64,000 nt of DNA from an uncultured Cyclobacteriaceae bacterium (lineage in GTDB: Bacteria; Bacteroidota; Bacteroidia; Cytophagales; Cyclobacteriaceae), in contig CAKZRQ010000015.1 in assembly GCA_937146645.1 (NCBI GenBank), forward strand, positions 62,001 to 126,000, read 5' to 3'. A program made the translations under genes and the position numbers. The notes beneath the pieces are model-generated. The model did no database searches and was not told the DNA's origin. It saw only the letters and a list, made by a program, of their open reading frames with translations. Of this stretch, positions 1 through 9,942 are shown in pieces. Each line of letters starts with the position of its first letter. Positions within the stretch are counted from its first letter, which is position 1.

Positions 1-997
1 TCCCTCCATCCAAAGAATGGGTAAATCGAACCGTCATGGAATAAATCTCATCCGGATCGCCTGTATTCACCCTTAGCCGTGTGTAATATGGAGCGCGCTC
101 ATTCCAATCATGTTCCTGGCTCATCAGCGTCCAGCTCATGCCCTTATCCTCAGATCTCCAGACCTCAGGGCTTTCCGCTTCGAAAAGTGCATAAACGATA
201 TTGGGATTACTCCTGGATACATCCACAGAAGTTTTTCCTACGGGGCGCTCCGCTCCAAAGGGCAGACCGTACTTATTCAGCGGCTCCCAGGTATCTCCTC
301 CATCACTGGATTTATAAATTCCACTTCCTTCTCCTCCCGAGTTCAATCCCCAGGTATTGATATGTACTGACCACATGGCCGCATAGATGATGTCCGGGTT
401 TTCGGGGTCTATGGCCATATCGGATACCCCTGTGCCCTCATCGATAAATAGCACCTGCTCCCAGGTATCGCCACCGTCCTTGGTTCGATAGACTCCTCTT
501 TCTTTTTGCGGGCCATAAGTATGGCCCAAAGCTCCTGCGAACACGATATTGGGATCATCCGGATGGACAATCACCCGACCGATTCTACCTGTTTCTTTTA
601 GCCCTTTATGCTCCCAGGTTTTTCCCGCATCGGGGGAAAAGTAGATGCCATTTCCCATGGCATGGGCAGGTCGGATCACAAAGGTTTCTCCGGTTCCCAC
701 CCAGACTTGCTGAGGATCGGAGGGGGCCAAATCGATAGAGGCTACCGATGAAACGCTTTGATCATCGAATATGGGTCGCCAGCTGATGCCATTGTCTTCG
801 GTCTTCCAAAGTCCACCGGAAGCAGCGCCAATATAGGCTACTTGAGGATTCTCTGCTTCAGCGATTACCGCAATGGCTCGATTGCCCTCCGGGCCTATGA
901 AACGGAAATTATGACCATTGAGCTGATCGTCCAGCTTGCCCTGAGCGAAAAGCTGAAAGCTTAAAAAAAGGAATAGGAGGGTTAAGGTTGATTTCAT
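1..997 (-). CDS. Secreted BNR/sortilin (VPS10)-type beta-propeller protein, C-terminus beyond the window
   Basis: Reading leftward from the ATG at 997 the frame stays open for 332 codons to the window edge, so only the N-terminal part is present. The first ~19 residues (MKSTLTLLFLFLSFQLFAQ) form a signal peptide. The rest shows repeated BNR/Asp-box-like blocks such as TEDNGISW, SPDAGKTW, TKDGGDTW, SSDGGDTW and SEDKGMSW, each followed by a blade with phrases like DPENPDIIYAAMW. This is the pattern of the large exported 'glycosyl hydrolase / VPS10 domain' proteins of Bacteroidota, usually near 1000 residues with a C-terminal domain not visible here. A real glycosidase activity is not proven by these repeats. 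The gene stands upstream of a repeat-rich gap, with no visible partner. Confidence 0.85.
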   Translation of the reverse strand, partial: MKSTLTLLFLFLSFQLFAQGKLDDQLNGHNFRFIGPEGNRAIAVIAEAENPQVAYIGAASGGLWKTEDNGISWRPIFDDQSVSSVASIDLAPSDPQQVWVGTGETFVIRPAHAMGNGIYFSPDAGKTWEHKGLKETGRIGRVIVHPDDPNIVFAGALGHTYGPQKERGVYRTKDGGDTWEQVLFIDEGTGVSDMAIDPENPDIIYAAMWSVHINTWGLNSGGEGSGIYKSSDGGDTWEPLNKYGLPFGAERPVGKTSVDVSRSNPNIVYALFEAESPEVWRSEDKGMSWTLMSQEHDWNERAPYYTRLRVNTGDPDEIYSMTVRFTHSLDGG

Positions 998-1107
998 GTG
1001 TTTGGATTTTCTTCAATATAAAGATTAGGTGGTTTTGTTGGGAGGATTTTTTGTTGGCGGTTGATTGATTTTTGATATCGGTCCACTGTCGACGGTCCAC
1101 CGTGGGG

Positions 1108-1142
1108 GATTTTGGATTTACGATTTACGATTTGGGATTTGG
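1108..1142. repeat. Heptamer tandem repeat, GATTTNN x5
   Basis: Five direct 7-bp units follow each other without gaps: GATTTTG, GATTTAC, GATTTAC, GATTTGG, GATTTGG. The strict 7-bp period is visible directly. Function unknown; such short arrays are usually neutral slippage products. Confidence 0.8.
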
Positions 1143-1172
1143 GAGACGAAAGGCTTTTGGCATAGATAACTC

Positions 1173-1286
1173 CGTCATTCCTGATGGAGTGAAACGGAAT
1201 TCAGGAATCTTTGTGGGAGAAGGATTTTAATCTTGAATAAAAAGATTCCGGTATTTCTTCGTTCCCCTTCGAAAACCGGAATGACG
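1173..1286. repeat. Nested inverted-repeat element (MITE/REP-like)
   Basis: The ends CGTCATTCC (1173-1181) and GGAATGACG (1278-1286) are perfect inverted copies. Inside lies a second perfect pair, GGAATCTTT (1204-1212) and AAAGATTCC (1241-1249). The 114-bp element has no coding capacity. The shape fits a miniature inverted-repeat or REP/BIME-type dispersed element, but whether it recurs in the genome cannot be seen here. Confidence 0.6.
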
Positions 1287-1294
1287 TACCTTTT

Positions 1295-1343
1295 ATAACT
1301 GATAACTGATAACTGATAACTGACAGCTGATAACTCATAACTG
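1295..1343. repeat. Heptamer tandem repeat, ATAACTG x7 (two units degenerate)
   Basis: Seven consecutive 7-bp units: four exact ATAACTG, then ACAGCTG, ATAACTC and ATAACTG. The array ends 13 bp before the stop codon of the ABC ATPase gene, so it would lie in that gene's 3' untranslated region. Confidence 0.85.
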
Positions 1344-1356
1344 TCAGCTTTGCTGA

Positions 1357-2043
1357 TCACTGCCTAATCACCTTTCCATCTTCCATTTCGATGATGCGAT
1401 CCGTGCCTTGTGCAAATTCAGGGTCATGAGTAACAATCAGCATAGTTTGATGAAATTCCTGCGCCAATTCCTTAAAAATCGAGAAGACGATATCTGAGTT
1501 CTTCTTATCCAGATTACCTGTCGGTTCATCTCCCATAATGATTAAAGGATCATTGATTAGGGCCCTGGCAATTGCTACTCTTTGTTTTTGACCTCCGGAA
1601 AGCTGATTGGCTTTTTTTAAAGCATGCTCCTCCATATCGAAAAGCTTTAACTTCTCCATGGCTCTATGTTCTAGCTCTTCTCTGGAATACTTTCCCAATT
1701 TTAAACCGGGAATCAGGACATTTTCCAGAACTGAGAATTCATTGAGCAAATAGTGGAACTGGAAGACAAAACCTATTTTTTCATTTCTGAGCTTTGCTAA
1801 TTGATTTTGTGGCTTCCCACTGATGGATTCCTCGTCTATCAGAAGCTCTCCATCATAATCTGTATCCATGGTAGACAAGATGTATAGCAAAGTAGATTTA
1901 CCACATCCACTCTTACCCACAACTGAAACAAACTCTCCACGATTGATCACGAAGCTTACCTCCCTCAGTACCTGAATCTTGGAAGGATTGTAAAAAAACT
2001 TATCAATATTTCTTGCCTCGAGGACTGGTTTAGTAATCGTCAT
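1357..2043 (-). CDS. ABC transporter ATP-binding protein, MacB/LolD-like
   Basis: A 228-residue nucleotide-binding subunit with all motifs: Walker A GKSGCGKST (43-51), Q-loop Q95, signature LSGGQ (148-152), Walker B LIIMGDE (167-173) and switch His206. The closest pattern is the MacB/LolD family that powers FtsX-type permeases, exporting lipoproteins, peptides or drugs by a mechanotransmission mechanism. Its start overlaps the stop of the upstream permease gene by 4 bp (ATGA), and that gene overlaps the membrane-fusion gene in the same way, so the three are one translationally coupled operon. Substrate unknown. It has no fused membrane domain, unlike true MacB. Confidence 0.9.
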   Translation of the reverse strand: MTITKPVLEARNIDKFFYNPSKIQVLREVSFVINRGEFVSVVGKSGCGKSTLLYILSTMDTDYDGELLIDEESISGKPQNQLAKLRNEKIGFVFQFHYLLNEFSVLENVLIPGLKLGKYSREELEHRAMEKLKLFDMEEHALKKANQLSGGQKQRVAIARALINDPLIIMGDEPTGNLDKKNSDIVFSIFKELAQEFHQTMLIVTHDPEFAQGTDRIIEMEDGKVIRQ

Positions 2044-3296
2044 TTTCCTCGAATAATATCCACAGGGTCCACGCTACTCGCTTTTCTTGCAGGAAAGTAC
2101 CCTGCGAGATAGGTTGTAATCACGCTGAAAATCCCTCCAATGGAATAATACTTTGGGTTATAGTCCACAGGAAATGTCTTCACAGTGGGTAGAGCTTCCG
2201 TTTCAAAAGGAACCTGGTCTATCCCCAGACAAGTGAGATAACCTAGAATCAATCCTACTGCCCCTCCCAGAATTCCAATGGTCAGCGCAATGCTTATAAA
2301 GATTCGTTTTACATCACTGCTATTGAAGCCGATGGCTTTCAGAATGGCTATGGTGTCCAGTTTTTCATAGATCATCATATTCAGGATGTTGTAAATCCCG
2401 AAGCCAGAAACTACCAATAGTGTGATTCCTACCGCATAACTGATAAGGGACCGGATACTGGAACCAGTTTCAAACTGAGCATTTACGGTTTGGATATCAT
2501 CTGCTTCGATTCCAAAAATATCCCGATAATCATTAGCGAAAGCTGGTGCTCCATTGAAGTCCCAAAGCTTCACCTGAATATCGGTGAGATAGGAGTTTGA
2601 CTCTCCCAGCATTTTCTGAACTGTAGAGATGGATGCGAAGCTATTGACATTGTCAAATTCTGCGAGACCAGACTGATAGTAACCTACTACTTTCAGGCGT
2701 AATTGATTGCCCTGAGCCGTGGTGACCTGGATTACATCTCCGATATCAGCCAAAATTCTATCAGCCACCCCTTTACCCAGAATGATGCTATTACTTTGAT
2801 TCAAATCTAAAGGGCTTCCTGTGGTGACATAATCATCGAAGAAGAATAGCTCCGTTTCTTTCTCAGGATCGATTCCATTAACCATTCCCGTGAGATCAAT
2901 GGTCCCAACATTATAGAAGACTTGAGCGGAGACTTTAGAGCTAATACCCTTGACTCGTGAATCCTCCTGAAGGCTTTTGATGATGGATTCCGAATTATAA
3001 ATCGCTAGCCTCGAGTTGCTAGGTTTGATAGACCGGATTACATTAAGATTTGACTCCAGGTCAATAATCTGATCAATAGGCTGATTCGGGTTAGGTTTGA
3101 TTTGATTATAAAAGCGAACGTGCGGAGTTCTATTAAGTATTAAGCCGTCCAAAAGGCTGTTTAGGCCGTTCATGAAGCCTAAAAGAGCCACAAACATGGT
3201 TATACTGAAGGTTACCCCGATTGCAGCTATAAGAGTTTGCTTCACTCTCGCAAGCATAAGAGCCTGAGCAATCTCTATGATTAGTCGCCAGCTCAT
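2040..3296 (-). CDS. ABC transporter permease, FtsX/MacB type
   Basis: 418 residues with the four-helix layout of FtsX/LolCE permeases. There is one N-terminal membrane helix near residues 15-45, a long periplasmic domain (about 45-275) and three C-terminal helices starting at SLISYAVGITLLVVSGFGIYN. The phrase AILKAIGFNSSDVKRIF is the typical coupling segment contacting the ATPase. Together with the neighbouring ATPase and membrane-fusion lipoprotein it should form a tripartite exporter across the envelope. No TolC-like outer-membrane gene lies nearby, so that part must be encoded elsewhere. Confidence 0.88.
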   Translation of the reverse strand: MSWRLIIEIAQALMLARVKQTLIAAIGVTFSITMFVALLGFMNGLNSLLDGLILNRTPHVRFYNQIKPNPNQPIDQIIDLESNLNVIRSIKPSNSRLAIYNSESIIKSLQEDSRVKGISSKVSAQVFYNVGTIDLTGMVNGIDPEKETELFFFDDYVTTGSPLDLNQSNSIILGKGVADRILADIGDVIQVTTAQGNQLRLKVVGYYQSGLAEFDNVNSFASISTVQKMLGESNSYLTDIQVKLWDFNGAPAFANDYRDIFGIEADDIQTVNAQFETGSSIRSLISYAVGITLLVVSGFGIYNILNMMIYEKLDTIAILKAIGFNSSDVKRIFISIALTIGILGGAVGLILGYLTCLGIDQVPFETEALPTVKTFPVDYNPKYYSIGGIFSVITTYLAGYFPARKASSVDPVDIIRGK

Positions 3297-4396
3297 TGAC
3301 CCGGTTTTACCAGAGTTGTGTTCTCATCCAAACCGCTCAGAACCTCAGCAAATTCATAGTTTTTTATCCCAATACTCACTTCGACAGAATCTCCGTCTTC
3401 AGAGAGGACATATGTGTCATTGATCAAATAAGTCCTCGGAATAATCAGGGCCTCATCTTTGATACTGAGAATGATATTGGCCTCAAGGCTCAGGTTAGGA
3501 TATAAGACCGCGGGAGCTTGAGTGAATATAGCTTCCAAAGTAAAGGTCTTGGTTGCCGCATTCATTAACGGATAGATCTTGGTTACCATAGCTTGAAAAA
3601 CCTCTTCCTTATAGCTGTCCATGGTCACCACTATTTCCTGACCTACACTGACTTTGGAAATGTCGTACTCGTCTACTTCCAGCTCAAGAATAAATTCATC
3701 GGCACTGCCCAGTACTGCCAGGGGGGTCTGCGGAGTAACCATTTCACCTTTCTCTTTAAGAAGAGCATATACGCGCCCATTCACTTTGCTCTTCAGAACA
3801 AACTCACTTTCTAAAACCCGGCTTATGGCAAGATTCTTTTGAGCACTCTGCTCATTGAATTGGATATCTTTTTTTAAATCCTCATACTTTAAAAGTGCTG
3901 TTTCATATAAGGTCTTGGAGTTTTCATAAGCGAGCTGCCTTTGCTCATAATCAACTGCAGAGCCAATATTCTGATCATAAAGCCTTTTTTGTCTGGAAAA
4001 CAGCATGGAATCATTTTGCATCCTGCTTCGGGCAAAGTCTGTATTCAATTGCAGATCACGGAGCTTACTTGCATTGGATTGCTGATCAGCGTAGGCTCTA
4101 GCGATTTCAGCATTTTCCCTGCTTAGCTTTTCCCTTTCAGAAAAGACTGCTAGAAGGGGTTGACCAATGACCACAGTATCACCTTCCTCTACAAATACTT
4201 CCTGGATTGGGCCTGAAGCTGAGGTGAAGCCTTGATATTGATCCACAGCTTTTATTCGACCTGAAGCATAAACCGATTCAGTGATTGTTCCTTTCTTCGC
4301 TTGGGTGCTGTCACCATCCGAACCGGAACAGGCCCAGATGGCTAGAATGGAAATCAATAGGGCTGGAGCCAAATAATGGCTTTTTGATTTGCTCAC
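3293..4396 (-). CDS. Membrane-fusion protein (HlyD/MacA family), predicted lipoprotein
   Basis: 367 residues and the first gene of the exporter operon. The N-terminus has a short hydrophobic stretch ending LAIWAC, with Cys23 as the probable lipidation site. Then come a barrel-sandwich half (GPIQEVFVEEGDTVVIGQPLL), a coiled-coil hairpin (about 85-195, with many Q, N, R, K residues), the second half (VNGRVYALLKEKGEMVTPQ) and beta-barrel segments. This is the periplasmic adaptor of MacAB-like tripartite pumps. The last residues read NTTLVKPGQ and the gene ends by overlapping the permease start. Confidence 0.88.
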   Translation of the reverse strand: MSKSKSHYLAPALLISILAIWACSGSDGDSTQAKKGTITESVYASGRIKAVDQYQGFTSASGPIQEVFVEEGDTVVIGQPLLAVFSEREKLSRENAEIARAYADQQSNASKLRDLQLNTDFARSRMQNDSMLFSRQKRLYDQNIGSAVDYEQRQLAYENSKTLYETALLKYEDLKKDIQFNEQSAQKNLAISRVLESEFVLKSKVNGRVYALLKEKGEMVTPQTPLAVLGSADEFILELEVDEYDISKVSVGQEIVVTMDSYKEEVFQAMVTKIYPLMNAATKTFTLEAIFTQAPAVLYPNLSLEANIILSIKDEALIIPRTYLINDTYVLSEDGDSVEVSIGIKNYEFAEVLSGLDENTTLVKPGQ

Positions 4397-4546
4397 TTCA
4401 TTTGCTTTGGTTGATTTAAATTAAGGTATTTGAGGGAGGAAATAAGTTGATATTTATCATTTTTGGATATGAAAATTGGGAACATGGGGATGTAAGCATC
4501 GAAACAATCCTTATCCAGTTCGATTAGATTGTTAAATCAGAGTCAT

Positions 4547-5395
4547 ATGAAACTCCAATCACTCGTATTAGCTATTCTTCTTTTGGCCAGCGGATGTGCT
4601 TTTAAATCCATTAAAAAGGAGAAAGACATTCTGTATACCAGCAAAGCTTTGGATCTGGAACTTCCCAAGAAGGAGCTGAATGTGTATGCACCGAAGTTTG
4701 CGGAAAATCTTCCTGTGCTGGTATTTTTTTATGGAGGTAGCTGGGAGAGAGGAAAGAAAGAAACGTATGGGTTTTTTGGTCGACGTCTGGCTCGAAGGGA
4801 TATGGTTGTGGTCATCGCAGATTACCCGCTTTCCCCTGATTATCAAATTCAGGAAATGGAAAAGTCCGCCGCAGAAGCTATTCTTTGGACCAAATACAAT
4901 ATTCAAGAATATGGTGGAGATCCGAATAAAATCGTAGCCAGTGGACATTCTGCTGGTGCGCATTTGGCTTCATTGGTTACCATGAAAAATGAAATCTGGG
5001 ATTCATTGGGTGTAGAAAATCCGATTAGTGGTGCCATTTTGAATGATCCGGGAGGTGTGGATATGAAGTGGTTTTTTGAAGCGACCAAGGAATCCGGAGA
5101 AGGGGATAAATACTACAAGACCTTCACGGAAGATCCTCAGGTTTGGGAAGATTTTAGCACTATTTACAACTTGGACGGAGATGAGCCTCCCATCCTAGTG
5201 ATGAAAGGAGAGAGGACTTATCCTGGCATTGATTACACGGTAGATCGCTTTATGGAAAAGGCTGATTCATTAAATGCTAATGTGGAGGTTTCTCTCTACA
5301 AGAAAAAGAAGCACATCCCCATGATCACTCAGTTTTTCTGGACTTGGTCTCAGGGCTATGATGATGTGATCAATTTTATGGAATCCCTTAATTAG
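4547..5395 (+). CDS. Alpha/beta hydrolase (BD-FAE/carboxylesterase-like) lipoprotein
   Basis: About 282 residues from the ATG at 4547. I prefer this to the in-frame TTG at 4529 because the ATG directly begins a lipoprotein signal, MKLQSLVLAILLLASGC, with Cys17 at the lipobox. The hydrolase core shows VFFYGGSW in the oxyanion-hole position (HGGxW in the family, here with Tyr in place of His) and the nucleophile elbow GHSAGAH. A late His within KKKKHIPM is a candidate for the triad. It is likely an envelope-anchored esterase; the substrate is unknown. Its end overlaps the convergent priA gene by 8 bp. Confidence 0.85.
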   Translation: MKLQSLVLAILLLASGCAFKSIKKEKDILYTSKALDLELPKKELNVYAPKFAENLPVLVFFYGGSWERGKKETYGFFGRRLARRDMVVVIADYPLSPDYQIQEMEKSAAEAILWTKYNIQEYGGDPNKIVASGHSAGAHLASLVTMKNEIWDSLGVENPISGAILNDPGGVDMKWFFEATKESGEGDKYYKTFTEDPQVWEDFSTIYNLDGDEPPILVMKGERTYPGIDYTVDRFMEKADSLNANVEVSLYKKKKHIPMITQFFWTWSQGYDDVINFMESLN

Positions 5396-7904
5396 GATCC
5401 ACATCGATCACATATCGGACTGACTTGTAAGGAGAATCAATTTTGATCTCCCCAATAATCCTTCTGAGTTCTTTTTTAAAGTGATTTTGGATGGCACCAG
5501 AGCGGTCCAACTTGATTAGCGATTCAAACTGATATTGGTTTTTGACCTTTCCGATCAAAGCTTTTTCAGGTCCCAGAATGATCTTTTTCGCATCAATCTG
5601 ATTCATTTGGTTATGTAAATACCGAGCTCCCTGTTCGGCCGTTTTATAATCCTGATGGCGAGAAGTCACTTTAATGAGCTTTACGTAAGGGGGATAAAAG
5701 AATTGCTTCCGATCATGCATTTCCTGCAGATAGAATTCATCGAAATCGCCTTTGATAATCTGATGATAAATATCCTGATGGGGTTTTCTGGATTGGATAA
5801 TCACATCACCCTTAGAATCCCCACGGCCTGATCGACCGGCTACCTGCGTGATTTGTTGGAAAGCTCGTTCTCCAGACCTGAAATCCGGATAGTTTAAAAT
5901 TCGGTCTCCATCCCAGATTCCGACCACAGTAACTCTTTCAAAATCCAGACCCTTGGTGATCATTTGGGTCCCCACCAAAATATCCAGATGCCCATTTCCA
6001 AATTCATCCAATATCCTCTGGTATCCATGCTTACTACGGGTGGTATCGAGATCCATTCTTCCAATTCTGGCTTCAGGGAAAAGCAGACCTAGTGATTCTT
6101 CTATTTGTTCTGTTCCCATTCCTACGGTTTTCAGATCATGGCTTCCACATTGTGGACAAACATGGGGAACCTCTTCTTTGTAGCCACATAAATGGCATCT
6201 AAGCTCTGAGGAAAACTGATGATAGGTCAGGCTGACATCACAGTGTACACATTGACCTGTCCAGCCGCATGATTCGCATTGGATGTAGGGGGAATATCCT
6301 CTACGATTTTGGAAAATTAGTGCTTGGCGGTTGTTATCAAGTGCATTTTGAACTTTCTCACGGAGAAGTCTGGTGGTATCTAGTTTTAGTAGGTTCTTTC
6401 TTTTATCCTCACTGAGGCTTGCCATATGGAAGTCAGGAAGCTTCGCATCCTTAAAACGCTTGTTCAAAATCACATGCCCATACTTTCCAGACCTGGCATT
6501 TGAATATGATTCAAAAGATGGTGTGGCTGATCCTAAAATCGTTTTGGCCCGATGAAAATAGGAAAGCATGATAGCCGAATCTCTGGCTTGAAATCGCGGT
6601 GCAGGATCAAACTGCTTATAGCTCGCCTCATGTTCCTCATCCACGATAATCAGCCCCAGACTATCAAAAGGGAGGAAAAGTGATGATCTCACGCCAACCA
6701 CAAAAGGAAACCTTCCTTGAATCACCCCATTCCAAACCTCGACACGTTCATTGTCGGAATATTTAGAATGATAGACGCCCATGCGATCCCCGAATACTTG
6801 CTTCAGCCGAGATACGATCTGTGTGGTCAAAGCGATTTCAGGCAATAGCAACAAAGCCTGAGAGCCACTATCTATGGCCTCCTGAATAAGCTTGACATAA
6901 ATTTCAGTCTTTCCACTTCCGGTTATCCCCTGAAGCATTACCGTCTGCTTGTCTTCAAAATGTCCCTTGATTTCGGATAGAGCACGATTCTGCTCTTCGG
7001 AAAGCTCCACGGGTTCTTTGGTAGCTTCTATGGCTTCAATTCGGCTGACCACTTCTTCAAAGGCTTCTAGAATCCCGTTTTTTAAGAGAGTCTTTAGCGA
7101 GTTTGGTGAATCGCCTTCCGCCAGGAGTCTGGACTTTTCTATCCCTGTCACGTTCCTTTCAGGCTGATTCAATACCGGAACTTCCCGTAAATATTTCAGC
7201 AGAATGGATTCTTGCTTTGGACTCTTGCTCAGCGTATCGAAAATCTCCTGCAGCTTTCCTTCTTCTTCAAGCAGGGATTCCTGAATTCTGATTTTACTGA
7301 TTCTTTTTGGTGTGTATTTCTCCTGAACCTTCTCGAAAACCAGAATAGCCTCTTTGGTCACCAAGCTTTTGATAATGGGGAGAATGGTTTTGGTCTCCAG
7401 AATCACCTCACAGTCCGAATAGGAGATCTCACCAGCATTTTCCAGAGCTTCCAGAATCTTATCTTCTCTTGGATCAATCGGATATTTATTGTTTTCTGGA
7501 TCGAAATCAGGGTTTAACTGAATCCTACTCTCGCTGCTTAGTCGAAGCCCTGCGGGCAAGGCAGCATGCATAACCTCACCGAGGTCACAACAATAATAAT
7601 CCGCCATCCAGCTCCAAAACTGGATTTGCATGGGATTTACACTAGGCTGATCGTCCAAAATATCCAGAATTGGCTTTGCCTCATAGGCAGCAGGAGGAGT
7701 GGAATGAACTTTACCCACTATACCGGTCAGGATCTTCTTTTTCCCGAACTGAACGATCACCCGAGAGCCAATGGACAGTTGCTCGATAAATTCCCTGGGT
7801 ACCGAATAGGTGAACATCCGAGGAATAGGAACCGGCAGAATGATGTCCGCGAACTTATTCGTAGTACTCGTTAGGGGTTCAAGATTTCCAAAAAGACTTT
7901 CCAA
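5388..7904 (-). CDS. priA: Primosomal protein N' (replication restart helicase PriA)
   Basis: 838 residues, full length for PriA. The N-terminal 3'-DNA-binding domain (about 18-120) is followed by the helicase: Walker A GITGSGKT (326-333), motif II DEEH (422-425) and GSATPS in motif III. The zinc-binding region has eight cysteines at 543, 546, 552, 555, 570, 573, 583 and 586. Motifs VGTQMITKGLDF and QVAGRSGRG close the helicase core. PriA rebuilds replisomes at stalled forks. Only 3 bp separate it from the upstream DUF255 gene, so it is probably transcribed with the long minus-strand run. Confidence 0.97.
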   Translation of the reverse strand: MESLFGNLEPLTSTTNKFADIILPVPIPRMFTYSVPREFIEQLSIGSRVIVQFGKKKILTGIVGKVHSTPPAAYEAKPILDILDDQPSVNPMQIQFWSWMADYYCCDLGEVMHAALPAGLRLSSESRIQLNPDFDPENNKYPIDPREDKILEALENAGEISYSDCEVILETKTILPIIKSLVTKEAILVFEKVQEKYTPKRISKIRIQESLLEEEGKLQEIFDTLSKSPKQESILLKYLREVPVLNQPERNVTGIEKSRLLAEGDSPNSLKTLLKNGILEAFEEVVSRIEAIEATKEPVELSEEQNRALSEIKGHFEDKQTVMLQGITGSGKTEIYVKLIQEAIDSGSQALLLLPEIALTTQIVSRLKQVFGDRMGVYHSKYSDNERVEVWNGVIQGRFPFVVGVRSSLFLPFDSLGLIIVDEEHEASYKQFDPAPRFQARDSAIMLSYFHRAKTILGSATPSFESYSNARSGKYGHVILNKRFKDAKLPDFHMASLSEDKRKNLLKLDTTRLLREKVQNALDNNRQALIFQNRRGYSPYIQCESCGWTGQCVHCDVSLTYHQFSSELRCHLCGYKEEVPHVCPQCGSHDLKTVGMGTEQIEESLGLLFPEARIGRMDLDTTRSKHGYQRILDEFGNGHLDILVGTQMITKGLDFERVTVVGIWDGDRILNYPDFRSGERAFQQITQVAGRSGRGDSKGDVIIQSRKPHQDIYHQIIKGDFDEFYLQEMHDRKQFFYPPYVKLIKVTSRHQDYKTAEQGARYLHNQMNQIDAKKIILGPEKALIGKVKNQYQFESLIKLDRSGAIQNHFKKELRRIIGEIKIDSPYKSVRYVIDVDPN

Positions 7905-7907
7905 ATA

Positions 7908-9938
7908 TCAGGCTAGATAGGGTAGTAGTTCCATGGCTTCCGACACGTTACTTACGGGTCTTTGGCAGGCCCGATCAAAGCATACATAAATTAAGGCATT
8001 TCCAGTCTCATCCGGAACCTTATGGTCAAAGATTGATAGATCGTCTGTGACAGTTTCTGACCAAGCTATTACAAAGTTCATTTGCTTTGATCCCAATAAT
8101 TCAGTAGCCAATTTCTCCGCACCTTTTCCCACTATTACGATCTCAGCTGTAGGTACTAATTTGCTCAAATAGAGATTCGCCCAGTTGGTGAGGAAGCCTG
8201 GTTCCTTCACAATCAGGTCCTGCATTCCCTGAAGCATGGACCTACTCAGTTCAGTCCAATCATCCCGATAAAGCAGAAGACCCAGGCGATGCAGATTCTC
8301 AGTCATGATGGAATTGGAGGCAGGAATCACATTATCAAAAAGTTCTTTTTTATTGGCAATAAGTTCCTCGCTTTTCGGGTTATTAAAATAGAAATAGCCT
8401 TCTGACTCATCGAAAAAATGATTCATACAAAAGGTCATTAAATCTTGACTATCAGTTAACCATGTTCTTTCACCTAAAGCTTGATATAGGTCTATCTGAG
8501 CTTTGATCAAGGCAGCATAATCCTCCAGAAAAGCAGGTGTGTACTTTTGTCCATTTTTAAAAGACCGGTAAAGCTGATCCTTTTCAGTCATCTTTTCTTT
8601 CATGAATAGCAGGTTCTTTTCGGCCAGGTCTAGTGCTCTTTTCTCTCCGGTAGCATGGAAGGATCTTATGAGTCCGATGGACATCCAGGCATTCCAACCA
8701 CTCAATACTTTATCATCCTTGCCGGGATAAATTCGTCTATTTCGAACTTCTAATAATCTCTCTTTTTGCTCCTTTAACTTGCTTGCAAAATCCTCTTCCT
8801 TCAAATCTAGCTCAGCTGAGACTTCTGCGTAGCTTTCGGTTTGAAAAAGAATATTCACACCATCTTCCCAGTTGCCCTGAGCTTTGAGATTATAAAGCTT
8901 CGAGACTAGGCTAATGTCCTCGTTGAGAACAGCATTTATTTCATTTAATGTCCAGGTATAGAATTTACCTTCTACGCCTTCACTATCCGCATCCTGCGCA
9001 GAATGAAAACCTCCGTCCTCCTGAAGCATTTCATTGGCAAGCCAATTAATAGTTTCCAGGACCTTTTCCTTGAATAACGGGTCTGAGCTAACCTGATATG
9101 CCTTGGCGAATAACTCCAGAAGCTGTCCATTGTCATAAAGCATTTTCTCAAAGTGAGGAGCAAACCATTCTCCATCTACCGAATACCGGGCAAATCCGCC
9201 TCGAAGATGATCATAGATTCCACCCCAGGCGATTTTAGTGAGCGTGAAAAAGGCAGAATTCTGAATGCTGTTAGATTTTTTCAGCACCCCATAATTCAAG
9301 ACAAAATTCCAGATACTTGGCATTGGGAACTTGGGTATTCTGCTCATTCCACCCCATTCACCATCAAATTGAGAACTTAGCTTCACAAATATTTCGGCAA
9401 GTTCATCTGCGTCTAATTCAGATTCGCCACCGCCAATTCCATACTTTTCGATTTCCTTTCTGCCAATTGCCGTAGCGAACTGTTCTGCACTTTCAGCGAG
9501 CTGATCTTCATGCTTTGCAAAGGCATCTGCGATATTGGATAATAGGCCTTTCCATTTATCATTCGGGAAGTAAGTTCCTCCGTAGAAAGGCTTCTGATTT
9601 GGCATCAGGAACACATTCAGCGGCCAACCACCATTCAAGCCCATGGCCTGAACCGCGTCCATGTAAATATTATCAAGGTCAGGTCGCTCTTCACGATCTA
9701 TTTTGATACAGACAAAATTCTCATTCATCAGACTAGCTGTATCCTCGTCCTCGAAGGATTCATGCTCCATCACATGGCACCAATGACAAGCCGAATAGCC
9801 AATGGAGACGATAATGGGCTTGTTTTCCGCTTTTGCGCGATTGAGTGCTTGTTCGTCCCATGGATACCAATCCACTGGATTTTCAGCGTGTTGGAGCAAG
9901 TATGGGCTTTGGCTGTGAATGAGACGATTCTGAGGCAT
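7908..9938 (-). CDS. DUF255 thioredoxin-domain protein (YyaL/SSP411 family)
   Basis: 676 residues. The first ~170 residues are the DUF255 thioredoxin-like domain, with the hallmark NPVDWYPW and CHWCHVM (Cys51 and Cys54), then GGWPLNVFL and GGTYFP. The rest is an alpha/alpha-toroid like those of glycan epimerases, with repeated WL and YD...Y...L helices. The family is widespread, related to human SPATA20, and its reaction is not established. It sits 4 bp downstream of the GSCFA gene and 3 bp upstream of priA. Confidence 0.92.
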   Translation of the reverse strand: MPQNRLIHSQSPYLLQHAENPVDWYPWDEQALNRAKAENKPIIVSIGYSACHWCHVMEHESFEDEDTASLMNENFVCIKIDREERPDLDNIYMDAVQAMGLNGGWPLNVFLMPNQKPFYGGTYFPNDKWKGLLSNIADAFAKHEDQLAESAEQFATAIGRKEIEKYGIGGGESELDADELAEIFVKLSSQFDGEWGGMSRIPKFPMPSIWNFVLNYGVLKKSNSIQNSAFFTLTKIAWGGIYDHLRGGFARYSVDGEWFAPHFEKMLYDNGQLLELFAKAYQVSSDPLFKEKVLETINWLANEMLQEDGGFHSAQDADSEGVEGKFYTWTLNEINAVLNEDISLVSKLYNLKAQGNWEDGVNILFQTESYAEVSAELDLKEEDFASKLKEQKERLLEVRNRRIYPGKDDKVLSGWNAWMSIGLIRSFHATGEKRALDLAEKNLLFMKEKMTEKDQLYRSFKNGQKYTPAFLEDYAALIKAQIDLYQALGERTWLTDSQDLMTFCMNHFFDESEGYFYFNNPKSEELIANKKELFDNVIPASNSIMTENLHRLGLLLYRDDWTELSRSMLQGMQDLIVKEPGFLTNWANLYLSKLVPTAEIVIVGKGAEKLATELLGSKQMNFVIAWSETVTDDLSIFDHKVPDETGNALIYVCFDRACQRPVSNVSEAMELLPYLA

Positions 9939-9942
9939 GGAG

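Larger units (their letters stand above)
998..1356. repeat. Repeat-rich intergenic region without genes
   Basis: This 359-bp gap holds no credible gene. From left to right it contains a near-duplicate GGTCCAC block (1080-1103), a heptamer array (1108-1142), a nested inverted-repeat element (1173-1286) and a second heptamer array (1295-1343). The pieces are listed separately. Small open frames here are made of repeat sequence and are not supported. Confidence 0.8.

Noticed and set aside
79..370. Two plus-strand open frames of about 90 codons
   Set aside because: They are the opposite-strand shadow of the BNR-propeller gene, whose repeats are clear in the minus frame.
1295..1343. CRISPR array
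   Set aside because: The units are 7 bp and contiguous without spacers, and no cas genes are present.
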